Source: Monoplex corrugatus (lineage: Eukaryota; Mollusca; Gastropoda; Littorinimorpha; Ranellidae). Taken from it: a stretch of 64,000 bases of DNA. This document shows positions 48,066 through 59,764 of this stretch, in pieces (position 1 is the first letter of the stretch; every line of letters starts with the position of its first letter). The translations under genes and the position numbers were made by a program. The notes under the pieces were generated by a model. That model did no database searches and had not been told where the DNA came from. It saw only the letters and a list, made by a program, of their open reading frames with translations. The stretch is from assembly GCA_030674185.1 (NCBI GenBank), contig CM060312.1, positions 49,837,307 to 49,901,306 on the forward strand. Direction: 5' to 3'.

Positions 48066-51000
48066 CTTCTGTTTCCGAGTTTTTTTAACTCGAAAATGAC
48101 TTGTCTGATAAGATTGCTGATGTATATGTATGTATGTGACCATGTTGATAATACTATAAGCGATTCTTTAGATATTAATGTGAAGTCACTATCTTTTTTG
48201 CACTGGAACATTAATGGTTTAGTTTCGAAACTCTGTGATGATAAATTTATCTCTTATATTCGCTCTTTTGATTTTGTTTGTCTAGTTGAAACATTTGTTG
48301 AGGAATTCAGTTCCACTATTTTTTTCTGAATACACAATTTTTTGTATACCCGCAGTAAAGTTTACAACGCAAGGGAGGCGATCGGGTGGATTGCTATGTC
48401 TAATCAAACATGAGTTTATGCCATACATTGAACTTGTTGATATTAAGTCTGGTAATTTTGGGGTGTTTGTAATCAACAAAAATCTACTTGATACTGTTAA
48501 AGATGTTTTTGTATGTATGTTCCTATATCCCTCCTGAAGGCTCACCATATTATGCACATTTTGATTGTGAAAATGGGATAGCGCTTTTGGAAGATTATTT
48601 GACTGATTGTATGTTAGCTTATGGTGATGTTCATACGGTATTGTGTGGTGACATGAACAGTAGAACAGGTGACTTTTCTCATTGTTGTCTGGGAAATGAT
48701 ATTGTTTCCAATTTTCAACATGTTAGTCATCCAGCAACTAATGACAGAAAATCACAGGACAATGTACTGAACAACTATGGAAAATTGTTATTGAATATGT
48801 GTACTGTTTGATTTATCTATTCTTAACGGTATGTGTCATGGCGACCTTCAAGGTTGCTACACGTACGTGTCAGAAACTGGATGTAGCGTGAATATTACTT
48901 TATGCTGTCTTGTGATTTTTTTGCACTTGTGTGTGATTCATGTGAATTAAGAGTTTCTGAAAGAATTGAATCTGATCACATGCCTCTTGAATTCTGTTTC
49001 ACTTGTTTGGCTTACAATCAAAGTAAACCCCAAAATCAAGAAAATAATGTCGTGGAAAAATATGTTTGGAATGAAATATATGCTGATGTGTATAATAGTA
49101 ACATATATAAAACATTTCCAAGAACGGATAAACTATGCTGTTACTGTTATTAATGTTGATGTCAATGAACTCTGCAAGTCTTTAACGAGTGTATAAAGGA
49201 TGCTGCAGAACATATGAAGAAACATACAAACGTCAAGAATAAATCTAAATCTCAAGAATGGTTTGATACGGAATGCCGTAATTGCCGAAGAAATGTCCGT
49301 AAATTGTTGAGAAAATTTCGCCGGTCTTTAAATGATCAAGACCGTGACAGTTTTTGTAGAGTAAGACGAGAATATAAGAATTTACTTAAAATGAAGAAAA
49401 AACGATTCAATGATACGCTGATAAAGGACTTGTTATCGTCTATTAAAAATCAGAAAGAATTCTGGAACACCGTACATGAAATTTCAGGGAGAAGAAAACA
49501 GCCAATTCACAATATCAGTGTAGATACATTTTAGGTCACTTCTGACAAAAGATACAAGTACTGACAATACGTCTTTTCGCGAAGAAGATGAAGGAGAGGA
49601 TAACTTCAATCGCCCAATTTCTAAAGAGATGTACAGTTGGCCATGGGAAATAAAAAACCGTAAGTCTGGCGGATGTATAATTGGAGAGCTGCTGAAAAAT
49701 GCTTGTAAAACTGATTCAGTTTTAAACTTCTTGGTAACATTTTTCAACTCGCTTTTTGATAGAGGATCTTCTGAGAAATGACTGAGTCTATTGTTCTACA
49801 TGTCTATAAGAAAGGTGATGTTAATAACCCCAATAATTATAGAGGCATATCGCTTTGTGATGTAACTAGCAAAGTATACAGTACTATTATTAATCGTAGA
49901 TTGCAGGAATGGATAGAAGACAATAACATCACTGGAGAATATCAAGCTGGATTCAGACGTAACTATTCTACCATAGATCATATGTTTACTTTAATGGCTT
50001 TTGTCCTGAAACAATTATCTCTTAACCGTAAATTGTATGTTGCATTTATAGATTTTGAAAAGGCATTTGATTCAATTAACAGAAGCATTCTTTGGTCAAT
50101 TTTGTTAAAATGTGGTGTGAGAGGGAAGTTGTTCAGATGCATAATGAGTATGTATGACTGTGTGAAAGCAAGAGTCAGGTGTGGTGGAAAATTAACTGAT
50201 TATATTCAATGCACTTGTGGTGTGAAACAAGGTGATGTGTGCAGTCCTATTTTGTTTTCGCTTTTCATTAATGAATTAACTTACGAAGTGGTTTGTAGTG
50301 GAAGACATGGTGCTCAGTTTATTGGAGATACATTGCGTTGTTTATTCTTCTTTTGGCAGATGATGTAGTTCTATTGTCCGAAACAGTCACTGGTCTACAG
50401 ACACAACTGAACAGTTTATATCGAGCTGCAACATCTCTTCAATTGCAAGTAAATATGTCTAAGAGCAATATCGTTGTATTCAGAAAGGGTGGATATCTAG
50501 CTGGCAGTGAACGATGGACTTATAATAGAAATATCATGCCAGTTGTTAATGTATATAAATATCTAGGAATATATTTTTCAACGCGATTAAGTTTTACTGC
50601 ATCATGTAAAGACCTGGCAAGCCGAGCAAAACGAGTATTACTCTGTATCATGCAGAAACTGTCCATGCTAGGAAATAATTCTTTTGACATATTTGTGAAA
50701 TTATTTGATTCGCAAGTTCAACCTATTACACAGTATGGAGCTGAAATATGGGGTCTTGAGAGCTCAGCAATACACTTGAAAAAGTTCATCTGTTTGCCAT
50801 GAAAAAATTTCTTGGTGTGTCAATACAAACTCCAATGATTTGATTTATGGGGAAACAAACAGATATCCAATATATCTTAATTCTATTGTCAGATGTATTT
50901 GTTATTGGTTAAAATTAACACAGATGCCAGATAAGAGACTGCCAAGGAAAGCATATAATATGTTGTTCGACTTGGATGCTAGAGGGAAAACAAACTGGGT

Positions 51001-51543
51001 GTCAAGGGTGAGAATTAAGCTGCTTGAACTGGGATATGGTTATGTGTGGATGAATCAGAGTGTGGGGGATATAAACCTTTTTCTTCGTACATTTCGTAAT
51101 AGACTGATTGATGTAGATGGCAGGATTGGAGTGCTCATGTTCAAAACAGTAATAGATTTGAGTTTTATAGACAATTTAATCCATCACACTGTATTCCCAC
51201 TTATTTATCGATTAAAATGGATAAGCATCTAAGATACATTATGACAAGATTTCGATTAGGGGTATCTGAGATCTATGAACATAATCTTCGTTATAGACAA
51301 CATGATAACCGTGATCTTATATGTCCATTATGTAGAAAAGCAAGAGAAAATGAAATTCATGTCGTGTTTTGTTGTCCAGTACTAAGCAGTCATAGAGATA
51401 AACTGATCCCCAGAAAATATTATAAACAGCCTTCACTATTTAGACTGAACTTGCTTATGGCATCTGCCAAGGAAGATCATGTTGAACAGCTTGCCATCTA
51501 TTTGTATAAAGCCTTTAAACTCAGGAGCTCTTGTGCAAATTGA
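48066..51543 (+). pseudogene. LINE ORF2: endonuclease, reverse transcriptase, CCHC, frameshifted
   Basis: ORF2 nicks target DNA and copies the RNA there. The endonuclease starts at about 48177 with LHWNINGL and has VETF, GRRSGGL, YIPPEGSPYY, LCGDMNSRTGDF and SDHMPLEF (about 48966-48990). A basic linker (EWFDTECRNCRRNVRKLLRK) follows at 49257. The polymerase has KKGDVNNPNNYRGISL, FIDFEKAFDSI (about 50047), GVKQGDVCSPILFSLFINEL and the catalytic LADD (about 50356-50364). The C-terminus at 51322-51375 has CPLCRKARENEIHVVFCC, a CCHC motif. Frame changes occur near 48320, 48500, 48810, 49110, 49190, 49530, 49760, 50335, 50795 and 51210. Confidence 0.85.
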
Positions 51544-51678
51544 TTGAATGTTTCAGTTTTCTATGCTCTGTATAATATTTATGATAAAACAGTGTATATT
51601 TAAATGATGTATGTTTATTTCACCCCTTCATGAGGGGCCATGGCCTTTATTGAATAAATCATCTGAAATCTGAAATCC

Positions 51679-51718
51679 CCCCTCTCTCTCTCCTCTCTCT
51701 CCTCTGTCTGTCTGTCTA

Positions 51719-51760
<42 letters not shown>

Positions 51761-51830
51761 AAAAATAAATAAATAAATAAACAAACAAAACAAAACAACA
51801 AACAAAAAACAAAACAAACAAACAAAAACG
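51679..51830. repeat. (CT)n, (CTGT)n and (AAAT)n/(CAAA)n microsatellite
   Basis: A CT run, about nine CTGT units, then AAAT and CAAA-rich sequence. It directly follows the LINE tail. Confidence 0.95.
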
Positions 51831-51839
51831 GGGATTGAA

Positions 51840-52380
51840 GAATATCTCCACGCGGCACCCCTCTCTGTGTCTCTATGTACCTCACCCCCTGAAAATAAAG
51901 AGATCACACTGTTAGGTCATGTGTTTCACTTGAGAATCCATGTTTTCCCTTGAAGTGAAGTGAGCCGAAGTTAGTAATTGGTAGGTGATGTAATGGGGAA
52001 GGAGGGAGGGGTTTGGGGGTGGGGAGGGGGTGGCAGTATGTTTGTGAGATGGTTTTGATTGCCCAGATTGGTGACAAGAATCAATGAAGATTAGATTATA
52101 ACGTGACGATTATCGTGTCACTGGTATTGACGAAGATAAAACAGTGTTAACGTTACAGATGAAAAAAGTCACTATTAATGATTTTACTCTGGGGGATTGA
52201 GACCTGCAGCCTGGCAACCAGCCAACCAACCAACCAACCAACCAATCTACCAACAAACAAACAAACAAAAATCTACTAAACTGACGCAATCATGCTTAGA
52301 CAGTATTTCTAATACGGTCAAAATGAACACAACACAAACCACACTAAATTGACCCCTTTTATGATCTCTGTTAGAAGAAG
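51840..52380. other. No recognised feature; (CCAA)n run
   Basis: G-rich patch at 51990-52035 and CCAA/CAAA repeats at 52217-52269. No gene seen. Confidence 0.5.
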
Positions 52381-52384
52381 CTGC

Positions 52385-52690
52385 CACTATTTACGGGGCC
52401 ACATATTTTTTTGACCAAAGAAATATAGGGTTTCTATTGTAACGAAAACAAGGAGATACTTGCGGCTTTCAAAAATCATTTCATTTAAGAGCGAATTTCA
52501 ATTTTTAGAGTGATGATCCAGGTAACTTTTCCTCCTGTTTATTATAGCATTTTGTATTGATTGAACTATAACATGAATTTGTTTCAGTCTCTTGTCTTCT
52601 GAATTGTATCTGCTACTCGTGAGATTTAATTAACATCACGACATCTGTGCTGTGTTTCAGTTTGAAGGTCACGAAGACAGCACCGTCTCT
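52385..52690 (+). repeat. Duplicated block flanking the LINE, copy 2
   Basis: Partner of 45440-45830. Its ending ATTAACATCACGACATCTGT GCTGTG recurs again at about 53047 (GATTAACATCACATCTGTGC), so part of it is present a third time. Confidence 0.6.
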
Positions 52691-52699
52691 GTCCCATTA

Positions 52700-53640
52700 A
52701 AGGAATGAATCATATTCAGTGGGTTTTGTTGTTGTTTTTTGTTTTGTTTTTTGTTGTTGTTTTTTTTGCATTTTGAATACGTAAAATATTTTTAGAATGC
52801 CGTGGAAAAACCGCTGCAAACAATTACTACGTTGCTTTTGATATGAAATTTTCTGGTTCGTTTCGGTGGAAGCTATGATTATCTTTCAGACATTGTTTTT
52901 GATTATATTTTATTTGAAGCAAACATATACTTTGTAAGTGTAAACAACAAAAATCTTTAACGTCTGTCATCAATTTGTGTTCAAGCATTAATAGAAAACT
53001 TCAGTGCAAACCATACAAGATAAGAACGCGTATTTAATACAAGATTTGATTAACATCACATCTGTGCTGTGTTGGTTAGTGTGGGATTAAGTAGTACAAA
53101 ACTTGGTACACACTGTTGTTGGGCTGTGTATGTACACGTATTACGAGTATGTATGTACGCGTATTTGTATGAAATACGCGTTCTTATTCTTCTTTCGTGT
53201 TTTTTTCTGGTTCCTGTCTGCTTGAACGCGAGCAGTCACAGTTGTTTTGGGTCAATGCAAATTTCAAAAGGCACAACTTACACTTTTGCACGACTTCCAG
53301 AAAAGTGCATTGTCATTAGAGACATTGTCTATGAAGATGTTGTATATATTTGAAAGTCTCTCCGATTGACTTTACTTTGTGACTGAATTCTTTCGTTCAA
53401 GCAAAAACATCTGCTACAGCCCTTACTTCAAGAACCACCGCTAATGGCCGAGATTTGTTGTGTAATAAAACACTTCAAGTGTCCATCGTATATGAAGATG
53501 CTGTGAACGTCTGTCTATCTGTAACAGCAAGAGTGTGTACCAATTTTTTGTACTACTTATTCCCACACCAACCATTCATTTAGATTTTGTTTTTTCTTTG
53601 GTCAAGCCATGTTGCATATTAATTGAGCTTAAATTGTATG
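52700..53640. other. No recognised gene; third partial repeat copy at about 53040-53080
   Basis: AT-rich. GATTAACATCACATCTGTGC at about 53047 repeats the end of the block at 52385-52690. Short frames up to 94 residues carry no known motif. Confidence 0.45.
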
Positions 53641-53645
53641 TCGGA

Positions 53646-53772
53646 TATGTATGTATGTATGTATTTACGTATGTGCATATGTATGTACGTATGTGTGTAT
53701 GTATGTATGTATGTATGTATGTATGTATGTATGTATGTATGTATGTATGTATGTATGTATGTATGTATGTAT
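53646..53772. repeat. (GTAT)n microsatellite
   Basis: About 30 GTAT units with a few ACGT changes near the start. Confidence 0.95.
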
Positions 53773-54022
53773 TCTTACTGTGCACAACAGCCGAACACCT
53801 TGTTGTAGAGGGGTCAAATTTTCGACTTTAATGTCTTTCTCAAGTAAAATCAGAATGTCCACTGACAACAAAGCATAGCTATTTAAAACATAGAATTTGT
53901 GATGAAAGTTCATATCAATGATAAAAGTGATCAAGTGATTAGTGTTAAATCTACATGTCTCTTGCCTGTCTCAAACGAACATGTTCACATTTATCATGAA
54001 TTTTTCTAACATACATGTTTCC

Positions 54023-54380
<358 letters not shown>

Positions 54381-54478
54381 CATGCTGAAGTAAAAGGTGT
54401 GTTAACAGGTAAAATAGTCCTTCCTTTTTCCTCGTCTCGTCGAGCGGGATTTCCTTAGTGCACTGTACAGTCACAGTA

Positions 54479-54888
54479 GGCGTGGACAGTCAGCAAGCAA
54501 AGTCGGGGCAGGATCCAGGCAGCCGAAACGCGGTCTCCCAGAAGAACGTCGAGAGCCCCATGGACAGCAAAGAAAACAAACGAGACAGTCCCGATGGAGG
54601 CAGACACAAGCAGATCGCTCACAAGGAAGATCAGGAAAAGACAAGCAACATTCACAGGCCACTCCACGAGGAAGGGGGACTTGGAGCACCAGACCACAAT
54701 GGGAAAGCCGGAGGAAAAGAGAGCACCAGGTATACCCAGGGAGAGAACGCCGGACGGACCCGCAGAGCGGCCGGGGACGAAGAGGGTGGGGGAGACGCCG
54801 GGGGCAACGAGAGACAGACGGCCGGAAGTCCACGGTCGCCCACGCCACGCAGCAGGGCACCTGACGACGATGATGACGACGACAGCCA
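54479..54888 (+). pseudogene. LINE ORF2 C-terminal fragment, diverged copy
   Basis: It matches 57523-57912 along its length (GCGTGGACAGTCAGCAAGCA, GACAGCAAAGAAAACAAACG, AGGGTGGGGGAGA). The encoded WTVSKQS, PWTAKKTNETV and GRP-type segments are kept, but this copy is markedly more GC-rich and has several indels, with a degenerate GAC/GAT tail at 54859-54882. A 174-residue minus frame over the same bases is a shadow. The GC bias against the AT-rich relative is odd. Confidence 0.75.
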
Positions 54889-54924
54889 CAGCCCATGCAG
54901 ATTGGACCATGAGAAGGGCTGGAG

Positions 54925-55600
54925 TCAGTCCCACACATTCAATCCCTGTGGGTAGTTGGTGCGCAGTTTGTGTCTCCAAAACCTTTCTCTTTCTTTCCTC
55001 CTGTTTGGATTTTCTGTTTGGATTAGCTCTATGGCGGTGACTCTCAGGTGTTCAATGGAGTGTCCAGGGGTCTGGAAGTGACGAGCCACCAGCGTTTCCC
55101 TTCTTTCCTCCACCCCTCTCCCGCCGCAGTCAGGTTTTGTTGTTCTTGTGTTCTTCTGTTCGTCTGTGTTTTTGATGTTTGATCTGTGTCCATAGAACCT
55201 GCGTTGTAGAGTCTGTCCCGTCTCTCCTACATATTGCACATCTTCACATTTGGCACAGTCAATGAGGTAAATAAGGTTTCTGCTTTTGCATGTCATAGAG
55301 TCCCTGATGATGAAACTATGTTCTGATCGGACACTTCTGAACATTGTAGTCTCTCTGAGGTGTTTGAGGCATAAGACGCATCTCCTTGCAGTGCACTTTT
55401 TGCAGCCTGCTTCTGTATTCCCCTGAACCTTGGCAAATGGGGGACAGGAGGGCATGAGTATATTTTTGAGGCTTTTGCTGGCTCGTTCTCCTACCATGGG
55501 TGGAGCAGGCATCGCTTTTTTCATTCTGCGGCTGGTGTGGAGCGTGGCTGTGCCTTCTTTCAGCCACATAGCCAGTGGAGGGTGGCTGGGGTTATGGGTC
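54925..55600 (-). pseudogene. Penelope-like element, GIY-YIG endonuclease C-terminus
   Basis: Penelope-like elements couple a reverse transcriptase to a GIY-YIG nuclease. The minus frame from 55632 to 54925 (235 residues) has a CKKCTARRCVLC cysteine cluster (residues 77-88), the GIY-YIG region LIYLIDCAKC...QYVGETG (120-138), HRSNI (149-153), HFQTPGHSIEHLRVTAIE (185-202) and a final RERFWRHKLRT...PQGLN, all typical of the family. The frame is unbroken. The reverse transcriptase that should precede it is absent: at about 55600 the sequence changes to a Gypsy-derived fragment. The first 10 or so residues of the frame therefore come from another element. Confidence 0.8.
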
Positions 55601-55602
55601 AC

Positions 55603-55671
55603 GTGCCTGGGCGTTGCATGTCGCGGATCCATACCGGGTCACCAGGTTGAAGAGCTGGCAGTCTTCTTGCA
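55603..55671 (-). mobile_element. 69-bp Gypsy integrase snippet, exact copy of 56942-57010
   Basis: From GTGCCTGGGCGTTGCATGTC to GGCAGTCTTCTTGCA the sequence is identical to 56942-57010 over 69 bases. On the minus strand it encodes the integrase segment RRLPALQPGDPVWIRDMQRP. It joins the Penelope fragment on one side and an ATGT microsatellite on the other. Confidence 0.9.
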
Positions 55672-55715
55672 TGTATGTATGTATGTATGTACATGTATGT
55701 ACATGTATGTATTTA
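55671..55715. repeat. (ATGT)n microsatellite
   Basis: About ten ATGT units starting exactly where identity to the Gypsy copy ends. Confidence 0.9.
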
Positions 55716-55949
55716 TGCGAGTGTGTGGGGTTTTGTTTTTTATTCTGTTTGTGCTGTGTTTTGTTTGTATTCTTCAAAAGTTCAAATATGATTAAAATAA
55801 AATTATACCGGTAAGTTTTATAAGAATGTTGCCCATGATATCTTTGAAAAGTTTTGATTAAATGAGGACTCGGTTTTATTTCGAAAAGCAAAATATCATC
55901 AAGTCATGAGTCATTTTCTCAGAAAGCAAACAACACGTTTTAAAACTAA

Positions 55950-56265
<316 letters not shown>

Positions 56266-56269
56266 AAAA

Positions 56270-56750
56270 CCATTTCACATCTTTCTTTTGTTTCACAGAA
56301 ACCTGTCTGTTGTACTTTGCTTTAACTCTGTTGACTTCACTATGATTTGAATTCCCTCAATTTTACCAGACACAGTCATAACCAGAGAGTGAATGTTTAG
56401 GTGGTTCTGTTCCACGAGATTAATGATAGGTAAATGACACTGTGACACGTTAGAACACGTCTCATGTATGTTGTATGTTGTTGTATGTTGAACGGAGTAT
56501 GAGCTAGATCCCTTTCCGTATGATCGAGACGTTGTTGATCTCTCCCGGAAGTGTACATGTTTCCTAGTAACGTCGGATAAGCTTAGCAATGGTTGCGAGG
56601 GTTATGTCTCTTAGGTGATTGTTGTGTTCGTCATAATAGGCCTATGTTACACCTCCCTTTCAAGTCTCTCTCTATACATTCATATTTGTGAATTTTAACA
56701 GTATGAGTTGTGTCAAAGTATGTGTCAATTTTTCTTTGGTATGAGTTCCA
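56270..56750. other. No recognised feature
   Basis: Mixed sequence between microsatellite and Gypsy remains. It could include the Gypsy 3' region or LTR, but I cannot see a paired LTR in the window. Confidence 0.4.
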
Positions 56751-56757
56751 TCACAGA

Positions 56758-58270
56758 TCAAGTCTTGTTGGTCTGACTAACCCATTGTCTTGGTGGTGAC
56801 ACTGGTGTTGGGCTCACTGGTGTTGGTGGAGGGTTGTCTTTGACCAACGGGGTGGCTATGACTGCTGCTCGGTTGCGTCTCACCGTTCCCTTCGGAGTCC
56901 TGATGATGTACGAACGAGGCTCATTAGTGGTGGAGATGATAGTGCCTGGGCGTTGCATGTCGCGGATCCATACCGGGTCACCAGGTTGAAGAGCTGGCAG
57001 TCTTCTTGCAGCATGTCGTTGGTTGAAGTTGTTTCGTGACTTTTCCTTGATCGCTGCCTCTTTCCTCTGTATCAAGTCATGATCTGGGTTATAAGGCTTC
57101 AGGATATTCGGGAAAACTGGTAGAATAGTTTTGCAGTTTTCTTCCCTTGAGGATCTCAGCAGGCGATAGTCCGTTTTGGAGAGGTGTTGCCCTGTACATG
57201 AGGAGGGCAAGGTACGGATCTTTGTTCTTCTTGAGTAATTGCTTGAGTGTTCGTACTGCTCTCTCAGTTTTCCCTGTTGGAATGGGGGTGTTTGGGCGAG
57301 CTTGTCAATGGCACAACCTTGACACAGGTTGATAAATTCAAATACCTGGGAACGATCATTTCATCAGACGGCAGATGCATATCAGAAATAGCCGGCAGAA
57401 TCGGCCAAGCCAAAACAGCATTCAAGAAAATGACAAGCATTCTTACCAACAAATGCCTATCAATTAACATCAGGAAGAGAGTTCTTGAATGTTATATAGA
57501 ACCTGTACTGTTGTACGGATGTGAGGCGTGGACAGTCAGCAAGCAAAGCCAGAACAAGATTGAGGCAGCTGAGATGTGGTTTTTAAGAAGAATGTTGAGA
57601 GTTCCATGGACAGCAAAGAAAACAAACGAGACAGTCTTGATGAAGGCAGACACAAGTAGATCACTCATAAGGAAGATTAGGAAAAGACGGGCAACATCTA
57701 TAGGCCATTTTATGAGAAAGGGGGATTTGGAGCACCTGGTCACAACGGGAAAGCTGGAGGGAAAGAGAGCACCAGGTAGACCCAGGAAGAAAATGCTAGA
57801 CGGACTTGCAGAGTGGCTGGGGACGAGGAGGGTGGGGGAGATGCTAGGGGCAACGAGAGATAGAGACAGATGGAATTCCATGATCGCCAACGCCATGCGG
57901 CAGGGCACCTGATGATGATGATGATGTCACATGTGTGAAGCCATATATTGAAGCAAACTCAGAAAATTCATGAAAGCAAACTGAGGACCGTTGTCGGAGA
58001 CCACGACATCTGGTATACCTTGAGCTGCGAATACACTTTTGATTGGTGGATTGTTGCAGTAGTTGTAGGTTTGCTGAAAGTTTGACCTCAATCCATCTGG
58101 AGTAATAGTCTACAACGACCAAGTAAGTCTTGCCGAAGAGTTCAAAAAGGTCCATCCCTAAGCGTGCGGCGATCTGGAAAGGATGATGGAAGGAGGGGTT
58201 CCTTTTGATCCGGACGGTGTGTGGCGCAAATGACATTTTCGCACCATCTCTTCTATGCTATATCCTCCAT
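56758..58270 (-). pseudogene. Gypsy-type integrase, split by a LINE insertion
   Basis: On the minus strand the order is: a zinc-binding remnant (YSIEEMVRKC, about 58240), integrase core GMDLFELFGKTYLVVVDYYSRW (about 58090-58160), the SDNGPQF motif (about 57985, in a second frame), then a 630-base insertion, then KTERAVRTLKQLLKKNKDPY (about 57230-57285), ALQPGDPVWIRD (about 56985) and a proline-rich end (56758-56830). The Asp, Asp and Glu of the catalytic core can all be located but lie in different frames. No LTR, protease or reverse transcriptase is visible in the window. Confidence 0.8.
57296..57928 (+). pseudogene. LINE ORF2 C-terminal fragment inserted in the Gypsy integrase
   Basis: An open plus frame to 57912 encodes VNGTTLTQVDKFKYLGTIIS, then YIEPVLLYGCEAWTVSK, FLRRMLRVPWTAKKTNETV, GKRAPGRPRKK and DRDRWNSMIANAMRQGT, followed by (GAT)n. 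This is the thumb and C-terminal part of a LINE polymerase, 5'-truncated. Frame is intact over about 205 residues, so the insertion is fairly young. The Gypsy integrase coding resumes on either side, which gives the order of events. Confidence 0.8.
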
Positions 58271-58279
58271 GATAAATGA

Positions 58280-59760
58280 AAATTACAACCTTAAAACCTT
58301 GATGATACGTGAAAGCTGACACTGACATGTTCCACAACAGCCACAATGAAAGCAATTTTTGTTTAGCTCTCCGAAGACCATTGACACTGTTCCTTTTCTT
58401 TGGGCGTGCCAAAAGTGCATAAAGACAAGCCAGCTTGTCACCTTGATGATAGCTTGTTAGGCAACATCAATGCTTCACAGGCCTGCTGAATCGTCGCGGG
58501 TAATATCTGCTGATTGATAAGGTAAATTCAGGCCGCCAGGTCACTTGCAGTTCAACTGGATGAAAAGTTTACTTTTGGAAAAAAACAAAACGAATTATGA
58601 CCTCCAGGAAATTGCCTGATCAGTGCTCTGTGTCAACTGATAGTGGGACCTGGATCCTAGTTAACTTGCTTTTTGCCTCAAGCTGTTGTTGTTGCCATAT
58701 CCCTTGTTGGCGATGGAAGATGTGTCATGGAATCTGGCTGTCTATGCCCAGAAAAGTTTGATAGGATTTCTTAGCTTCATTTTTTCTTCTTCTCGAAATT
58801 TCTTTTCATTTTAAGAAGAGAAGATTGATTCAGATTGACTTGTGGTATGCAGGATTGTGTTAAGAAAGCATTGTACTATTTTTTAGGTTGTTTATTATGT
58901 TAATGTTGGGAATAATGAGAATATATAAATGTGCTAATCCCATAAAGGAAGGCCGGAAAGTCAAGTTTATTCCACCCAATTGAATGTACAGTCGGCAGCT
59001 GTTTGAAGAAGATAAAACACGGTACGAATGTGTGATGTGATGGGGGGGTGTGTGTGTGTGTGTGTGTGTGTCTGCTAGTTGTTTTGTTTAAAATAATGTT
59101 AACGTTTTGATTGTTTCATTATCCGTTTTTGATGTAGGTGTTGATTTGTCTTTAAAGTAAATTGCAAGGCAGTTTGAAGCTGCTTAAACAGTCTTTTCAC
59201 AGTTCCAATTCTATATTATCAGTTCATATAATGGTTCGTTTGTATGATTCTAACCATCTGTAGAGTCTCACCTTTGTCTTTGAAATCTGTAGACTTTCAC
59301 TGACATTTACAACATTGTAGTTGAAACACTGATGTGAGAAAGGTTGTCATGAATGGTAATAGACGTGGATAGTTTTCGTGTTTTCTCATTTGTAAATCAA
59401 ACTGGTTTTCGTTTATGTAATCATTAACAGATCTAGTGGGGGGGGGGGGGGGGGGAGACAACTCCTTGACCACAAGACTACTTATCTGAAGAACATGGTG
59501 TCTGTTTACATAATCATTGTCTAATCTTCTTCAAAACAATACAGATCCATGGCCACAAGAGTGATTAGCTAAAGACTGAGAATATGAAAAGGGGAATCGA
59601 GAGGTGCATATAATTATATGGAAGTGGAGACATTGTCATAGAAAATGATAGATGATTTTTGTGTAGAGAAATGTAACTTCTACATGTGTACTTCGGTAGC
59701 AAGACGTCACTGAAATAAACGTCAGCAAGGAACCGAGAACTTTTGTTGCTCTCTCACCAG
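58280..59760. other. No recognised gene; G run
   Basis: The first 150 bases may still be degraded Gypsy. A short GT run lies at 59048-59070 and a 17-base G run at 59440-59456. Otherwise AT-rich with no recognisable frame. Confidence 0.45.
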
Positions 59761-59764
59761 TATG

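Larger units (their letters stand above)
46820..51678 (+). mobile_element. Near-complete non-LTR retrotransposon (LINE) with 2A-like leader
   Basis: The element reads, in order: a 2A-like leader peptide, an L1-type ORF1, an AP-type endonuclease, a reverse transcriptase, a C-terminal CCHC motif and a 3' tail of TCTGAAA-type 7-base repeats after AATAAA. The 3' UTR has a small hairpin (CCCCTTCATGAGGGG at 51623-51637), GGCCATGGCC and AATAAA at 51653. The 5' end is uncertain and placed after the TC microsatellite. At least ten frame changes or stops make it inactive as written. The class is APE-type, CR1/L2/Crack-like by architecture; the exact clade needs a tree. Confidence 0.85.

Noticed and set aside
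54455..54979. 174-residue minus-strand frame opposite a LINE fragment
   Set aside because: The plus strand aligns to a recognisable LINE C-terminus; the minus frame is its shadow.
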